NCBI GenBank assembly: GCA_001781275.1
Contig: MFLH01000049.1
Coordinates: forward strand, 2,857 to 15,715
Direction: 5' to 3'
DNA: 12,859 nucleotides
Source of the DNA: Candidatus Kaiserbacteria bacterium RIFCSPHIGHO2_02_FULL_54_11b
GTDB lineage: Bacteria > Patescibacteriota > Minisyncoccia > Phycocordibacterales > UBA2100
The position numbers were made by a program, and so were the translations under genes. Under the pieces are notes generated by a model. It was not told where the DNA came from, made no database searches, and saw only the letters and a list, made by a program, of their open reading frames with translations. Of the stretch, positions 12,791 through 12,859 are shown one piece after another; position 1 is the first letter of the stretch, and each line of letters starts with the position of its first letter.

Positions 12791-12859
12791 GCCCGGGTGT
12801 TGAAATTGGTAGACATTTATCCTTGAGGTGGATAAGCCCGCAAGGGCGTGGAGGTTCGA
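12791..12859 (+). tRNA. tRNA-Leu(GAG), 3' end beyond the window
   Basis: The acceptor 5' strand is GCCCGGG. The D arm includes TTGGTAGAC. The anticodon stem TATCC/GGATA encloses TTGAGGT with anticodon GAG. A long class II variable arm (GCCC-GCAA-GGGC) follows, and then the start of the T arm (GGAGGTTCGA). The T-stem 3' strand and acceptor 3' strand lie outside the window. Confidence 0.94.

Noticed and set aside
1..12859. CRISPR arrays, insertion sequences, transposases, phage genes or long direct repeats
   Set aside because: I looked for regularly spaced repeats, long terminal inverted repeats and mobile-element proteins and saw none. The dyads noted are short and local.
1..12859. Recoded TGA (as Gly in Gracilibacteria)
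   Set aside because: TGA ends several genes exactly where the families should end (thrC, pilM, pilN, ruvX's upstream partner), often in ATGA overlaps, so the standard code applies.

Overview
The window looks like the chromosome of a Patescibacteria (CPR) bacterium, probably Parcubacteria-like. This is inferred from gene content and style, not from a database match. The clues are moderate-to-high GC, short tightly packed genes with ATGA stop/start overlaps, almost no Shine-Dalgarno sequences, probable leaderless starts placed a fixed distance after a -10 box, a PilM-PilN-PilO block, a riboflavin kinase separate from an archaeal-type FMN adenylyltransferase, and tRNA genes without encoded CCA. 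TGA acts as a normal stop, so the code is standard.

Layout, left to right. (1) A truncated minus-strand gene for a small membrane protein and tRNA-Ser(UGA) (1-454). (2) A plus-strand pair: a shikimate-kinase-like P-loop kinase overlapping threonine synthase (527-2625). (3) An aldo/keto reductase, a stand-alone riboflavin kinase and an EamA-type permease in one run (2678-4920). (4) A minus-strand SAM methyltransferase (4950-5735), divergent across 36 bp from (5) a RibL-like nucleotidyltransferase, a RuvX/YqgF nuclease and a lone tRNA-binding domain protein (5772-6991). (6) A type IV pilus inner-membrane block, pilM-pilN-pilO-like plus a small membrane protein (7061-9602). (7) Convergent tRNA-Arg(UCU) and tRNA-Val(UAC). 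(8) A TrmB-family regulator (minus) divergent from a lysine-2,3-aminomutase-like radical SAM enzyme (plus), with inverted repeats between them and a strong terminator after the enzyme gene. (9) Acylphosphatase, ribosomal protein bL19 and a tRNA-Leu(GAG) cut by the window end.

How the genes may work together. The riboflavin kinase and the RibL-like enzyme would together make FMN and FAD, the job usually done by one bifunctional RibF. The P-loop kinase is translationally coupled to threonine synthase and could supply its phosphorylated substrate. PilM, PilN, PilO and the 110-aa protein would form the pilus alignment complex. The TrmB-like regulator probably controls the radical SAM enzyme and itself.

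The most interesting items are: the KamA homologue, which keeps the FeS and PLP machinery but has lost the known lysine-binding residues and sits in its own regulated unit; the uniform -10/6-nt/ATG start architecture; the kinase-thrC overlap; and the split FAD pathway.
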